Source of the DNA: Rhodoferax sediminis | GTDB lineage: Bacteria > Pseudomonadota > Gammaproteobacteria > Burkholderiales > Burkholderiaceae_C | Assembly: GCF_006970865.1 (NCBI RefSeq) | Contig: NZ_CP035503.1 | Location: 385,001 to 449,000, forward strand | DNA length: 64,000 bases | Direction: 5' to 3' | Shown here: piece after piece, positions 1-11,600 of the stretch | Numbering within the stretch: position 1 is the first letter of the stretch | How the letters are laid out: every line of letters begins with the position of its first letter | Notes under the pieces: model-generated | What the model saw: the letters and a program-made list of their open reading frames with translations, nothing else | What the model was told of the DNA's origin: nothing | Database searches by the model: none | Made by a program: the position numbers and the translations under genes

Positions 1-22
1 TTTTAACGAGGCTGTTTTGTTG

Positions 23-44
23 TTGATCAAGATCTCTTGATCAA
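23..44. repeat. 10-bp-arm palindrome in the rRNA spacer
   Basis: TTGATCAAGA, two bases, then TCTTGATCAA: a perfect inverted repeat with a 2-base centre. It lies just upstream of boxA. A related TTGATCAA core recurs at about 3193-3200, 3' of 23S, so it could belong to the rRNA processing or antitermination signals. Function is not shown. Confidence 0.7.
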
Positions 45-49
45 TCGGC

Positions 50-62
50 TGTTCTTTAACAA
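50..62 (+). promoter_or_regulatory. boxA antitermination element of rRNA operon
   Basis: TGTTCTTTAACAA closely matches the bacterial rRNA boxA (E. coli TGCTCTTTAACAA). Its position in the spacer before 23S is where a second boxA is expected. BoxA RNA recruits NusB/NusE to keep polymerase processive through the rRNA genes. Confidence 0.8.
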
Positions 63-80
63 TTCATAGAGTCAAATCAG
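61..80 (+). other. 5' strand of outer 23S precursor processing stem
   Basis: This 20-nt stretch (AATTCATAGAGTCAAATCAG) is complementary to 3236-3256 with a single bulged A. The two strands flank the 23S gene, as expected for the precursor stem cut by RNase III. Confidence 0.8.
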
Positions 81-298
81 AGTTGCTAGCGGAAAGTGCA
101 CATTCGTAAAGGTTTAGTGCACACCGTGCCGCTAGCAACATAGTTTTTTGATTGCGTCAAAATGAATATCAAACTTCACGTTTGAAATTCGAATACTTCA
201 AGTGAGAAATTGAAGATACGGCATAACGCGTCAGGTGAAAGACCTGACAATCATTCCTTGAAACAATTTTGGTTTCGCAAGAAACGTCAAAGTTATAG

Positions 299-3170
<2,872 letters not shown>

Positions 3171-3178
<8 letters not shown>

Positions 3179-3188
3179 TATAACTTTG
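3171..3188 (+). other. 3' strand of 23S terminal helix/processing stem
   Basis: CTTGACCCTATAACTTTG is the exact reverse complement of 288-305, giving an 18-bp uninterrupted stem that joins the two 23S ends. The outer stem (61-80 with 3236-3256) lies beyond it. Confidence 0.85.
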
Positions 3189-3235
3189 ATCGTTGATCAA
3201 GGTGTTATGCCAAGTGACGCATTCAAAAATAAAAT

Positions 3236-3256
3236 CTGATTTGAACTCTATGAATT
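3236..3256 (+). other. 3' strand of outer 23S processing stem
   Basis: Complementary to 61-80 with one bulged A. Lies between 23S and 5S. Confidence 0.8.
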
Positions 3257-3306
3257 CGTTGTATTGACTTGGGTCGAAAGACCTGGATCAGTATGACAAC
3301 CAGTTA

Positions 3307-3421
3307 TGCCTGATGACCATAGCGAAGTGGTACCACTCCTTCCCATCCCGAACAGGACAGTGAAACGCTTCTGCGCCGATGATAGTGCGGATTCCCGTGT
3401 GAAAGTAGGTCATCGTCAGGC
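3307..3421 (+). rRNA. rrf: 5S ribosomal RNA
   Basis: Begins TGCCTGATGACCATAGCGAAGTGG and ends GTAGGTCATCGTCAGGC. The two ends pair as helix I. The internal block CCACTCCTTCCCATCCCGAAC is typical of proteobacterial 5S. Length is about 115 nt, and it lies about 130 nt after 23S in the same operon. Confidence 0.95.
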
Positions 3422-3434
3422 TCTTACAGCCAGG

Positions 3435-3466
3435 AACGCCCAGTCATTTGACTGGGCGTTTTCTTT
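3435..3466 (+). terminator. Rho-independent terminator of the rRNA operon
   Basis: AACGCCCAGT and ACTGGGCGTT form a strong stem closed by a short CATTTG loop, followed by TTCTTTT. It lies 14 nt after 5S, so it should end the rrn transcript. It also sits right at the 3' end of the convergent MBL hydrolase gene. Confidence 0.9.
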
Positions 3467-3471
3467 TGTGC

Positions 3472-4395
3472 TCAAGCATTCAGCACAAACTCTCCGTCAC
3501 GCGCAGCCGCGCCCGCACGGACCAGATCCTGCATCAGCTGCGCGAGCCATGCCTGCGGTTCTACCTCAGGGAAGTAGCGCGCATGCACCATTTCAAAATA
3601 GCGCGTGCTGCCGGCCCATTGCGAGAAATCCGCGTAGCGGATGCGCTGCAATTCAAGCAGTTTGAATTTGAGCAGTACCCTGGCCGCATGATTCGCATGC
3701 TTGCGCGGATCGCGCACAAAACTCTGCAGCCGCCGGCGCGCCAGACCCAGCGACTCGGCCACGTGCGAAAAAACCCTGCCGTGCCCCGGAATCACCACCA
3801 GGGGGTCGAGCGACTCGATCAAATCGAGGGTCGCGGCCACCTCGTCAAAGGCACCCACACCCTCCAGTTCGGGAAAAACCACACCAAAGCCGTTTTCCCA
3901 CAGCGCATCGGCCGAAATCAGCACCCCTGATTCGGGCTCGAACAGCACCACGGCATTCGGATCGTGGCCCGGCGCGGCGTGAATTTGCCACAGCCGGTCG
4001 CCCAGCTCGACCCCGGTGCCGGGCCGCAAGAGCGCATCAAACCTGAAGCGCGGGCACTGCTGGCCGGTGGGCGTGTAAGTGAGCGCCTGTGGATCCCAGT
4101 CGGCGACGAAGGCGGCCTGGCCCGGCGGGATCAGCGTTTGCAGAGCGGGGTGGCGCTGCTGCAGCGCCGCATTCCCGCCGCAATGGTCGCTGTGCAGATG
4201 CGTGTTGAGCAGGCGGTCGAGCGCGCGACCCTGCAGTGCCTGACTGGTCAGGGCCACGGTCTGCGCCGCATGCGTGCAGTAGCCGCTGTCCACCAGCGCG
4301 GTTGAGTCCCGGCCGGTCAGCAGGATGTTGTTGGACGATAGCCAGCCGCGCTCGAAGACCGTGATTCCGGGCGGTAGCGCAGGCGGGTCAATCAT
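3472..4395 (-). CDS. MBL-fold metallo-hydrolase
   Basis: A 307-residue metallo-beta-lactamase-fold hydrolase, probably a thioesterase or glyoxalase-II-like enzyme using two metal ions. The HxHxDH motif is THLHSDHCGG (His66, His68, Asp70, His71). Further ligands lie in AAPGHD (about 143), SADALW and VIPGHG (about 200). It lies 30 bp downstream of fadD on the same strand and is probably co-transcribed, suggesting a role with acyl-CoA or related esters. The start codon region carries a degenerate copy of the dispersed repeat (4368-4405) and no clear Shine-Dalgarno. The substrate is unknown. Confidence 0.85.
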   Translation of the reverse strand: MIDPPALPPGITVFERGWLSSNNILLTGRDSTALVDSGYCTHAAQTVALTSQALQGRALDRLLNTHLHSDHCGGNAALQQRHPALQTLIPPGQAAFVADWDPQALTYTPTGQQCPRFRFDALLRPGTGVELGDRLWQIHAAPGHDPNAVVLFEPESGVLISADALWENGFGVVFPELEGVGAFDEVAATLDLIESLDPLVVIPGHGRVFSHVAESLGLARRRLQSFVRDPRKHANHAARVLLKFKLLELQRIRYADFSQWAGSTRYFEMVHARYFPEVEPQAWLAQLMQDLVRAGAAARDGEFVLNA

Positions 4396-4417
4396 AAGCA
4401 GCTATCAAAAGCGTAGT
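4368..4417 (+). repeat. Degenerate copy of the GTGGCTGTAGCCC-N20-GCTAT repeat
   Basis: Core 4368-4405 keeps the fixed geometry: GGCGGTAGCGC at the GTGGCTGTAGCCC position, GCTAT ending exactly 38 bases after the first base, then 9 bases and AG. It overlaps the first codons of the minus-strand MBL gene and the gap to fadD. Weakest on sequence but correct in spacing. Confidence 0.45.
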
Positions 4418-4425
4418 GGCCGCAT

Positions 4426-6111
4426 TTATTTTCCCGTGCGCAATTCGCGCCGCAGAATCTTGCCCACATTGGTCTTGGGCAGGTCGTCGCGGAATTCGAT
4501 GAACTTCGGGCGCTTGTAGCCGGTCAGGTTGTCGTGACAGTACTGCGCCACCTCCTGCTCGGTCAGCGTCGGGTTCTTTCTGACGACGAACAGTTTGATG
4601 GCCTCGCCCTGCTTCTCGTCGGGCACGCCGATGGCCGCGCACTCCAGCACGCCCGGGCACAGCGAAATAATGTCTTCCAGCTCGTTTGGGAACACATTGA
4701 AGCCGCTCACCAGGATCATGTCCTTCTTGCGGTCGACGATACGGCAATAGCCGCGCGCATCCATGATGCCGATGTCGCCCGTGCGCAAAAATCCGTCCGC
4801 CGTGAACGCCTTCTCGTTCTCGGCCGGCTGGTGGTAGTAGCCCGGCATCACCTGCGGGCCCTTGATGCAGATCTCGCCCGCTTCGCCCAGGGGCAGCGAA
4901 TTTCCGTCGTCGTCCTTGATGACAATCTCGACGCTGGGCAGCGGCAGGCCAATGGTGCCGCTGAACTCCTTGCTCGTGACCGGGTTGTTGGTGCCGATGG
5001 CGCAGGTCTCGCTCATGCCCCAGCCCTCGTTCATCGGACAGCCCGTGGTCTCCAGCCATGCCTTGGCCGTACCTTTCGAGGCCGCCATGCCGCCCGCCTG
5101 CGACACGCACAGGCTGGAAAAATCCACGCTCTTGAATTCGGGTTGCTGCAGCAGTGCGTTGAACAGCGTGTTCACGGCCGGCAGGATGTGGAACGGCCGC
5201 TTTTTGAGCACCTGCACGAACTTGCCAAAGTCGCGCGGGTTGGGAATCAGCGTCAGGTGCGCGCCCCAGCGGATCGACAGCAAACACACCGTCAGCGCGA
5301 AGATGTGGTACAGCGGCAGCGCCGTAATGCTGTTGATCCTGCTCACATCGCCAACGCGCGTGAGCGCCGGCGTAAACCAGGCCTCGGACTGCAAGATCGC
5401 GGCCACGATGTTGCGATGCGTCAGCACCGCGCCCTTGGACAGTCCCGTGGTGCCGCCCGTGTATTGCAAAAACGCGATCGAATCAAGCGTGGCGTGGCTG
5501 TCGCCCAGCTTCTTGCCCGAGCCTTGCGCAATGGCATCGTTGAACGGCGTGACGCTGCGCCCATCGGACAATGGCAGCGTGAACGGCGGCACCATCCGGG
5601 CCAGGTTGCGCACCGCAAACGTGATCCAGCGGCCGTACACGGCGCCGAGCAAATCGCCCATCGAGGCCATCACCACGTGCTTCACCGGCGTCTTCTCGAT
5701 CACCTCCTGCAGCACGTGGGCAAAGTTTTCCAGGATCACGATCGCCGTGGCGCCCGAATCCTTGAGCTGGTGCTCGAGCTCGCGCGCCGTGTACAGCGGA
5801 TTCACGTTCACGCAGGTATAGCCGGCGCGCAGAATGCCCGCCATGGTCACGGCGAACTGCGGCACGTTCGGCAGCATGATGGCCACGCGTGCGCCGGGCT
5901 CCAGTCCACGGCTTTGCAGCCAGGCCCCGAATGCCGCCGACAACTGGTCGAGCTGCCCGTACGACATCCAGCGTTCCATGCACACCGAAAAAGGCTTGGC
6001 CGCGTTCTTCCTGAATGATTCCTCCAGCAGCTGCGTCAGCGACCCGAACTGCTCCGGATCAATCTCGTGCGGAACCCCCGCGGGGTAACTCTGCAGCCAA
6101 AACTTGTCCAT
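4426..6111 (-). CDS. fadD: Long-chain fatty acid--CoA ligase
   Basis: A 561-residue AMP-forming acyl-CoA synthetase that activates fatty acids to acyl-CoA for beta-oxidation. The AMP-binding signature is LQYTGGTTGLSKGAVLTH near residue 215. The later motif GWGMSE, the hinge region TGDIGIMDARGY...DRKKDMILVSG, and the C-terminal catalytic lysine region LPKTNVGKILRRELR are all present. The opening MDKFWLQSYPAGVPHEI is typical of FadD in Burkholderiales. I chose the ATG at 6111 because AAGGAGGA stands 7-8 bases upstream; an in-frame codon 8 residues earlier is less likely. It lies between a FFLEELY-motif gene and an MBL hydrolase, apparently one operon. Confidence 0.95.
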   Translation of the reverse strand: MDKFWLQSYPAGVPHEIDPEQFGSLTQLLEESFRKNAAKPFSVCMERWMSYGQLDQLSAAFGAWLQSRGLEPGARVAIMLPNVPQFAVTMAGILRAGYTCVNVNPLYTARELEHQLKDSGATAIVILENFAHVLQEVIEKTPVKHVVMASMGDLLGAVYGRWITFAVRNLARMVPPFTLPLSDGRSVTPFNDAIAQGSGKKLGDSHATLDSIAFLQYTGGTTGLSKGAVLTHRNIVAAILQSEAWFTPALTRVGDVSRINSITALPLYHIFALTVCLLSIRWGAHLTLIPNPRDFGKFVQVLKKRPFHILPAVNTLFNALLQQPEFKSVDFSSLCVSQAGGMAASKGTAKAWLETTGCPMNEGWGMSETCAIGTNNPVTSKEFSGTIGLPLPSVEIVIKDDDGNSLPLGEAGEICIKGPQVMPGYYHQPAENEKAFTADGFLRTGDIGIMDARGYCRIVDRKKDMILVSGFNVFPNELEDIISLCPGVLECAAIGVPDEKQGEAIKLFVVRKNPTLTEQEVAQYCHDNLTGYKRPKFIEFRDDLPKTNVGKILRRELRTGK

Positions 6112-6159
6112 GAAAACTCCTCCTTGTCGTCCCATTGTGCAAGGCGCACGAGCAACAGG

Positions 6160-6918
6160 CTACCGGGCTTGCCCCAAGGTGTGCGCAAGCTGCGTCTCGC
6201 AGGCGACAAAATCGGCGTCGAACAGCAGCGCGATCAGCGCTGCCTCGCGCTCGCGGATGGTGGCCATGAAGCCATCGGCGCCGCCCGGCTGGCGCGCCAT
6301 CGCGGCAAAGGTGTCGAACCCCGCCTCCAGAAAGCGCTGCAGCGCGCCCATGCCTGCCGCCGCCGCGGGCCCGCGCATCATCTTCAGCATCAGGCGCAGG
6401 CCGGGCATGCGCGTGAGCCGCTGCAGCTCGTGGCCGATCTCCAGCACCACCGTCAGTTGCGCCTCGCGATCGCCGCGCTGCGCCACCGTGCGCCACGCGC
6501 GGATGTAGCGGGCGGCGGGCGACTCGCCCAGGGTGTCGCCCGCCGCCACCGCGGCGTGCGGCCAGGCTCGGCCCATGGCATGGTCGAGCCGCTCGGTCAG
6601 CGCATGCAGCTGCGCCAGCGAGACGGCGGTGGCCATCACCTGCTGCGGAAACAGCCGCTGCAGCGCCCCCGCGATGCGCGCAAACTGCGCATCGCGCTCG
6701 CTGTAGTCGGCCTCGCCGTACAGCTCGTACAGGAAGAATTGCGCCGCCGCCTGGTACGGCCCGCCGCCCAGCAGGTCCGCATAGGTGCCGGTAAAGCGGC
6801 GCGACTGCAGGCGCTTGACCTGCGCTACTGCCGCACCCAGCGCCGGGTCGCCCGATGCGTCCTGGCGCAGCTGCGAAACCTGGGCCACCGCGTCGCGAAT
6901 CTGTTGTGCGGGTTCCAT
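6160..6918 (-). CDS. FFLEELY-motif protein, unknown function
   Basis: A protein of about 252 residues, rich in Ala, Arg and Leu and largely helical. It contains AAAQFFLYELYGEADYSERD, which matches the FFLEELY motif that names this uncharacterised betaproteobacterial family. No signal peptide or membrane segment is evident. It lies directly upstream of fadD on the same strand (48 bp gap), an arrangement suggesting a link with fatty-acid metabolism, although this is inference. The start is uncertain: ATG at 6918 (MEPAQQIRDAV) is chosen, but an in-frame start at 6945 (MPTDKLLAHM) is possible. No good ribosome-binding site is seen for either. Confidence 0.75.
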   Translation of the reverse strand: MEPAQQIRDAVAQVSQLRQDASGDPALGAAVAQVKRLQSRRFTGTYADLLGGGPYQAAAQFFLYELYGEADYSERDAQFARIAGALQRLFPQQVMATAVSLAQLHALTERLDHAMGRAWPHAAVAAGDTLGESPAARYIRAWRTVAQRGDREAQLTVVLEIGHELQRLTRMPGLRLMLKMMRGPAAAAGMGALQRFLEAGFDTFAAMARQPGGADGFMATIREREAALIALLFDADFVACETQLAHTLGQAR

Positions 6919-6999
6919 ATGAGCCAAGAGTTTATCTGTCGGCATTCATGCAGACGCCGTGGCGCACGGTAGCGCGGCGCATGGGAAGGGGTGATTCAC

Positions 7000-7060
7000 T
7001 ATTAAATCAATAGCTGATTGCGCATGCTGTATAAGGGCTACAACCACTTTTCATTCAAAT
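7000..7060 (-). repeat. Dispersed repeat copy E (intergenic, minus strand)
   Basis: Reading the minus strand, TGAAAAGTGGTTGTAGCCCTTAT is followed by GCTAT at the fixed 38-base span (core 7010-7047), then 9 bases and AGTG. It lies in the divergent gap between the FFLEELY gene and the alpha/beta hydrolase. Confidence 0.85.
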
Positions 7061-7084
7061 ATCCGAATCGACCCGCGCAACACC

Positions 7085-7987
7085 ATGCTGGCCCGCCTGC
7101 AAAAAACCATCACGCTGTCGCTGCTCGCGGTGGCCTGCGCGTGGCTGCTCGCGTTCTGGCGCGGCGCGCCGGTGTTGGCGGTGGTTGGATGCGCCATCAT
7201 CGTGCTCGGCTACTCGGTGTTCCTCGCGCTGGAATTTGCCGCGCTGCGCGTGGCCGGTCAAAACGATCCCGCGCCGCAGGCCAGCCCCGGCGAGCTGGTG
7301 CGTGCCTGGGCCGGCGAGACGCTTGCGGCGGCGCGCGTGTTCTGCTGGTGGCAGCCGTTCCGCTCCCGTGCCGTGCCCGACCAGCTGGCGCCCGGCGCGG
7401 CGCTGCCGGGCCGGCGCGGCGTCGTCTTTATCCACGGCTTTGTCTGCAACCGCGGGCTGTGGACGCTCTGGCTGCGGCACCTGAAGGCGCGCGGGCACGC
7501 GTTTCTCGCCGTGAATCTGGAGCCCGTGTTCGGCCCCATCGACGGCTACGTGCCCATCATCGAAGATGCGGTACAGCGCGTCACGCAGGCCACCGGCTTG
7601 CCGCCGCTGCTGGTGTGCCACAGCATGGGCGGGCTGGCGGCGCGCGCCTGGCTGCGCGCCTCAAGCGGCTATGCGCGCGTGCACCACGTCGTCACCATCG
7701 GCACGCCGCACCACGGCACCTGGCTGGCGCGCTTCAGCCGGGTCGCCAACGGGCGCCAGATGCGCATCGGCTGCGATTGGCAGCGCCAGCTCGAGCGCGA
7801 CCTGCCGCCACAGCAGCGGGCGCTGTTCACCTGCTGGTACTCCAACTGCGACAACATCGTGTTCCCGGCCTCCACCGCTACCCTGCCCGGAGCCGAGAAC
7901 CGGCTGCTGCGCGGCGTGGCGCACGTGCGCCTGGCGCTGCACGCCGGCGTCATGCGCGATGCCCTGTCAAGAATTGGGGCAGCGTAA
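7085..7987 (+). CDS. Alpha/beta-hydrolase, putative membrane-anchored lipase/esterase
   Basis: 300 residues. Two hydrophobic segments (about 10-30 and 32-50) at the N-terminus suggest a membrane anchor. The alpha/beta-hydrolase fold is indicated by the oxyanion strand VVFIHGFVCNRG (about 114-125) and the nucleophile elbow LLVCHSMGGLAARAW (Ser about 180), followed by TIGTPHHGTWLARFS, which is typical of triacylglycerol lipases and PGAP1-like esterases. A catalytic His is plausible in GVAHVRLALH near the C-terminus. No strong Shine-Dalgarno is seen. The gene stands alone, with a dispersed repeat in its upstream region. Substrate unknown. Confidence 0.85.
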   Translation: MLARLQKTITLSLLAVACAWLLAFWRGAPVLAVVGCAIIVLGYSVFLALEFAALRVAGQNDPAPQASPGELVRAWAGETLAAARVFCWWQPFRSRAVPDQLAPGAALPGRRGVVFIHGFVCNRGLWTLWLRHLKARGHAFLAVNLEPVFGPIDGYVPIIEDAVQRVTQATGLPPLLVCHSMGGLAARAWLRASSGYARVHHVVTIGTPHHGTWLARFSRVANGRQMRIGCDWQRQLERDLPPQQRALFTCWYSNCDNIVFPASTATLPGAENRLLRGVAHVRLALHAGVMRDALSRIGAA

Positions 7988-8023
7988 GACGCGGCGAAGC
8001 ATGACGTGCTAGATTGGAATCCT

Positions 8024-8686
8024 ATGACTGCCGCCCCCCGGGCCGACCCGGTCGACGAAACCCTTCTTGCCGCCCTGTGCACTGCCAACCGCCTGCTGGC
8101 CCAGCGTGGCGTGGTGCGCCGCTACCCCAAAAACAAGGTACTGATCACCGAAGGCGGCGCCGGCGACACGCTGTTCGTGCTGCTCGCGGGCAGCGTCAAG
8201 GTCTATTCGATGGATGGATACGGCCGCGAAATCACCTTTGGCACCATCAACGCCGGCGACTACTTTGGCGAAATGTCGCTCGACGGCGGGCCCCGTTCGG
8301 CCTCCGTCATGACGCTGGAGCCCTGCACCTGCTCGGTGCTAAGCAGCGACGACGTGCGCGCCCATCTGGCGCAGCACCCCAATTTCGCTCTCGGTCTGAT
8401 CGAGCAGATCATCCGGCGCGCCCGCGACGCCACCGCCATCGCGCGCAACATGGCCCTGCTCAGCGTGCATGGGCGCGTCGTGGCCCTGCTCGAAGGTCTG
8501 CACGGCCCCGCCACCGGCGCCGCAGGCGTGACGCTGCACCCCATCACGCACCAGGACATCGCCAACCGCGTCGGCTCCTCGCGCGAGATGGTCAGCCGCC
8601 TGCTCAAGGAGATGGAAAAGGGCGGCTACATCGAGCTCGGCGTCAAGCGCATCACGCTGCTCAAGGAGCTGCCCCCGCGCTGGTAA
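8024..8686 (+). CDS. Crp/Fnr-family transcriptional regulator
   Basis: 220 residues from the ATG at 8024; a GTG 18 bases upstream is an alternative. An N-terminal cyclic-nucleotide-binding domain (about 20-135) contains GDYFGEMSLDGGPRSASV. The Glu and the Arg-Ser-Ala of the phosphate-binding cassette that holds cAMP in E. coli CRP are kept, so cyclic nucleotide binding is plausible. A C-terminal winged helix-turn-helix (HQDIANRVGSSREMVSRLLKEM) binds DNA. No N-terminal cysteine cluster is present, which argues against an FNR oxygen sensor. It lies 11 bp upstream of a gene with a class III cyclase domain, presumably the same operon. Confidence 0.9.
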   Translation: MTAAPRADPVDETLLAALCTANRLLAQRGVVRRYPKNKVLITEGGAGDTLFVLLAGSVKVYSMDGYGREITFGTINAGDYFGEMSLDGGPRSASVMTLEPCTCSVLSSDDVRAHLAQHPNFALGLIEQIIRRARDATAIARNMALLSVHGRVVALLEGLHGPATGAAGVTLHPITHQDIANRVGSSREMVSRLLKEMEKGGYIELGVKRITLLKELPPRW

Positions 8687-8697
8687 GCTTGCAGGCC

Positions 8698-11600
8698 ATG
8701 CGCTGCGCCTCCTGCCTGACCCTCAACCCCGACAGCAACCGGTTCTGTGGCCACTGCGGCGCCCCGCTCACGCCTGACACGCCCGTGCTCGGCGAGCACA
8801 TCCGCCCCGTCGATACGCCGCCGCCCAAATGGGGCGAGCTCAAGGTCGCCACCATCTTCTTCGCCGACATCGTCGGCTCCACCGCGCACATCGCCGGCCT
8901 CGACCCCGAGCAGGCGATGGAACAGCTGCAGCCCGCCGTGCAGCGCATGTGCGAGGCGGTCGAAGTGTTTGGCGGCACCGTCGTGCGCACCTTGGGCGAC
9001 GGCATCCTGGCCCTGTTCGGCGTGCCGCACGCCCTCGAAGGCCACGCCCGCCTGGCCTGCGAGGCTGCGCTCACCCTGCAACGGGCCTTCGATGGCAACC
9101 AGCAGGGCCTGCAGGTGCGCATGGGCCTGCACTCGGGCCAAGTCGCGTCCGACCCGCAGGCCGTCGATGCCGCCATCGGCGGCGGCGTGCACGGCAGCGC
9201 CATCCACCTCGCCAGCCGCGTCGTGGGCGTGGCCGCGCCCGGCGGCGTGTGCCTGACCGCCGAGTGCCTGGCGCTGGCGGGCGGCGCCTGCGAGGTGCGC
9301 GCCATGGGTCCGCACACGCTCAAGGGCATTGCCGAGCCGACCGAAATTTATGCCCTGCTGCGCATGAAAAGCGACGCACCCGACCGCCACTTCCACCAGG
9401 CGGCGCTGTCGCAGTTTCGCGGGCGCGAGCGCGAGCTGGCAGCCCTGCAGGACGCGCTCTACCGCACCGAAAAGGGCCAAAGCGCCGTCATCGGCCTGTC
9501 GGGCGTGGCCGGCACCGGCAAGAGCCGGCTGTGCTTCGAGTTTGTGCGCTGGTGCCGCACCCGGCTCGTGCCCGTCACCGAGGTGCGCACCCAGCTCTAC
9601 GGCTACGCCACGCCGCTGGCCCCCGTGCTGACGCTGCTGCGCGGCTGGTTCTTCCGCATGGTTGCCGCAGATGACGCCGCCGCGGCGCGGGCCCGCATCG
9701 CCGCGCGGCTGGCCCGGCTCGGCGTCACGGCTGGCGACGACCTGGCGCTGTTCAACGAATTTCTCGGCGTGGCCGACCCGGCCGCCGCGCGGTGCTCGCT
9801 TGGCCCCAAGGCGCGCCGCGCCCGGCTGCTGGCGCTGTTTGGCGGCATGGTGCGCTATACCGGCGCGACCAGCTCGGTGATCGTGTTGGAAGACCTGCAC
9901 TGGCTCGACGAGGCCAGCGCGGAATTTCTCGATGTGCTGGTGCGCTCGGTGGTGGGCACGCGCACGCTGCTGCTGTTCAACTACCGCCCGCTCTACAAGG
10001 CGCCGTGGCCGGCGCTGGCGCACTTCCAGGAAATCCACCTGGCCGAGCTTGGCCAGGCCGACACCGAAGCGTTGGTGCGCGAGCTGGTCGGTCCGCACCA
10101 CGCGTGGCAGGACGTGTTTGCGCTGATTGTCGAGCGCAGCGCCGGCAACCCGTTTTTTGCCGAAGAACTGGTGCGCTCGCTCTTGGAGAGCGGTGCGCTC
10201 TCGGGCGCGAGCGACGCGCACAGCCTCGAATCCATGGTGCGCGCCCTGCCCGCCACCGTGCAGGCCGTGATCGGCGCGCGCATCGACCGCCTGGGCGCGA
10301 CGCAAAAGGCCCTGCTGCACATCTGCGCCGTGATCGGCAAGGAAATCCCGCTGCCGGTGCTGCAGCAGGTGGCGCGCTTCCTGGCCAGCCAGATCGAGCA
10401 CGAGCTCGACGGCCTGTGCGAGGCCGAGCTGCTGGAGCTGCTGCGCGAGATCGTTGGGGAGCGCCGCTTCGGGTTTCACCACCCGCTGGTTCAGGAGGTG
10501 GCCTATAACTCCCAGCTCAGGGCGCGCCGCGCCAGCCTGCACGCAGCCGTGGCCGCGGCCATGGAGGCGCACTACAGCACCCAGCCCGACGAGTTCGCCG
10601 CGCTGATCGCCTTTCACCACGAGGCTGCCGGGCAGCCCGTCAAGGCGGCCCAGCACTTGGCGCGCTCGGCGCAATGGTTGGGCGCCACCCATTCGACGCA
10701 GGCCATGAAGCATTGGCGCCACGCGCGCGAACTGCTGCAGGCCCAGCCGCGCGCGCCGGAAACCGACAGCCTGCGGGTCAAGGTCGGCGGCCAGTTGGCG
10801 CTGCTGGGATGGCGGGAAGGGCTTAGCCCGCAGGAGGTCAAGGCGATCGTCGAAGAAGCCGTCGGTCTGGCCACCGAGGTGGACAACCGCTTTGTGCAAT
10901 TGCTGCTGCTGACCGAAGGACGTGTCCTGCACGGCAACGGTGGCTCGGCCGACGCTTATGTGGAGGCTATCCGCAGGGCGATCGCGTTGACGCCTGACGG
11001 AGCCGATCAGGGCCGCTTCGCGACCCTGCATTTGGCGTTGTCTCATGCCTGCGCCTGGTCCGGTTTGCTGCGAGAAGGCCTGGCTGCGAGTGACGTGGCC
11101 TTGCGGGGCGTTGCGCACATCGACCAGTTTGACCGGGACTATATCGGGTTCGACCCTGAGCAGTGGATGCTGAACATGCGTGTGCGCATGTTGATTCGCA
11201 TGCTGCGCCTGGACGAGGCGCGTGCTTGTCTGCAGCAGATGCTGGAGCATGATCTGGCCACTGAGGATCCGATCATCCGCCAGTGTGTCTGCCTCTACCA
11301 TGTGGAGCTTGCAGCGTGCCTTGGCGGCGCGACAGTGGCGCAAGAGCAGGCGCAATTGAGCGCCCGGATTGCGCAAAACTACCCTAACCCTTATTCAAGC
11401 GCACTGGCGCTGTGGAGTGCGGGCCTGGCCGCAATGGCGGCGCAAGACTTCGAGCACGCGATCACTGGCTTTTCCGACGCCCTCGCGGTGATCAGGGCGG
11501 CACAAATTGCGGCCGACATTGAAACCGAAGTTCTCGCGTGCATGGCCGAGAGTCAACATTTTTCGGGTAACGCGGAGCAGGCCCTGGCGGCTGCCAAAGA

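Larger units (their letters stand above)
1..298 (+). other. 3' part of the 16S-23S internal transcribed spacer
   Basis: This AT-richer stretch precedes the 23S gene and contains no protein gene. It holds a near-perfect palindrome (23-44), a boxA-like antitermination element (50-62), the 5' strand of an outer processing stem (61-80), an inverted repeat built on GTTGCTAGCGG / CCGCTAGCAAC (about 82-140), and the 5' strand of the 23S terminal stem (288-305). Any 16S and spacer tRNA genes would lie left of the window. Confidence 0.85.

Noticed and set aside
4534..6018. A 494-codon plus-strand open frame
   Set aside because: Antisense to fadD.
8014..8697. Extended N-terminus for the cyclase protein from 8014
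   Set aside because: The extension overlaps crp in another frame and has low-complexity Arg/His-rich sequence; the zinc ribbon begins right at the ATG at 8698.
8626..11376. A 916-codon open frame on the minus strand
   Set aside because: Antisense to the cyclase/ATPase gene. High-GC genes often leave long open frames on the opposite strand; the protein has no recognisable domain.
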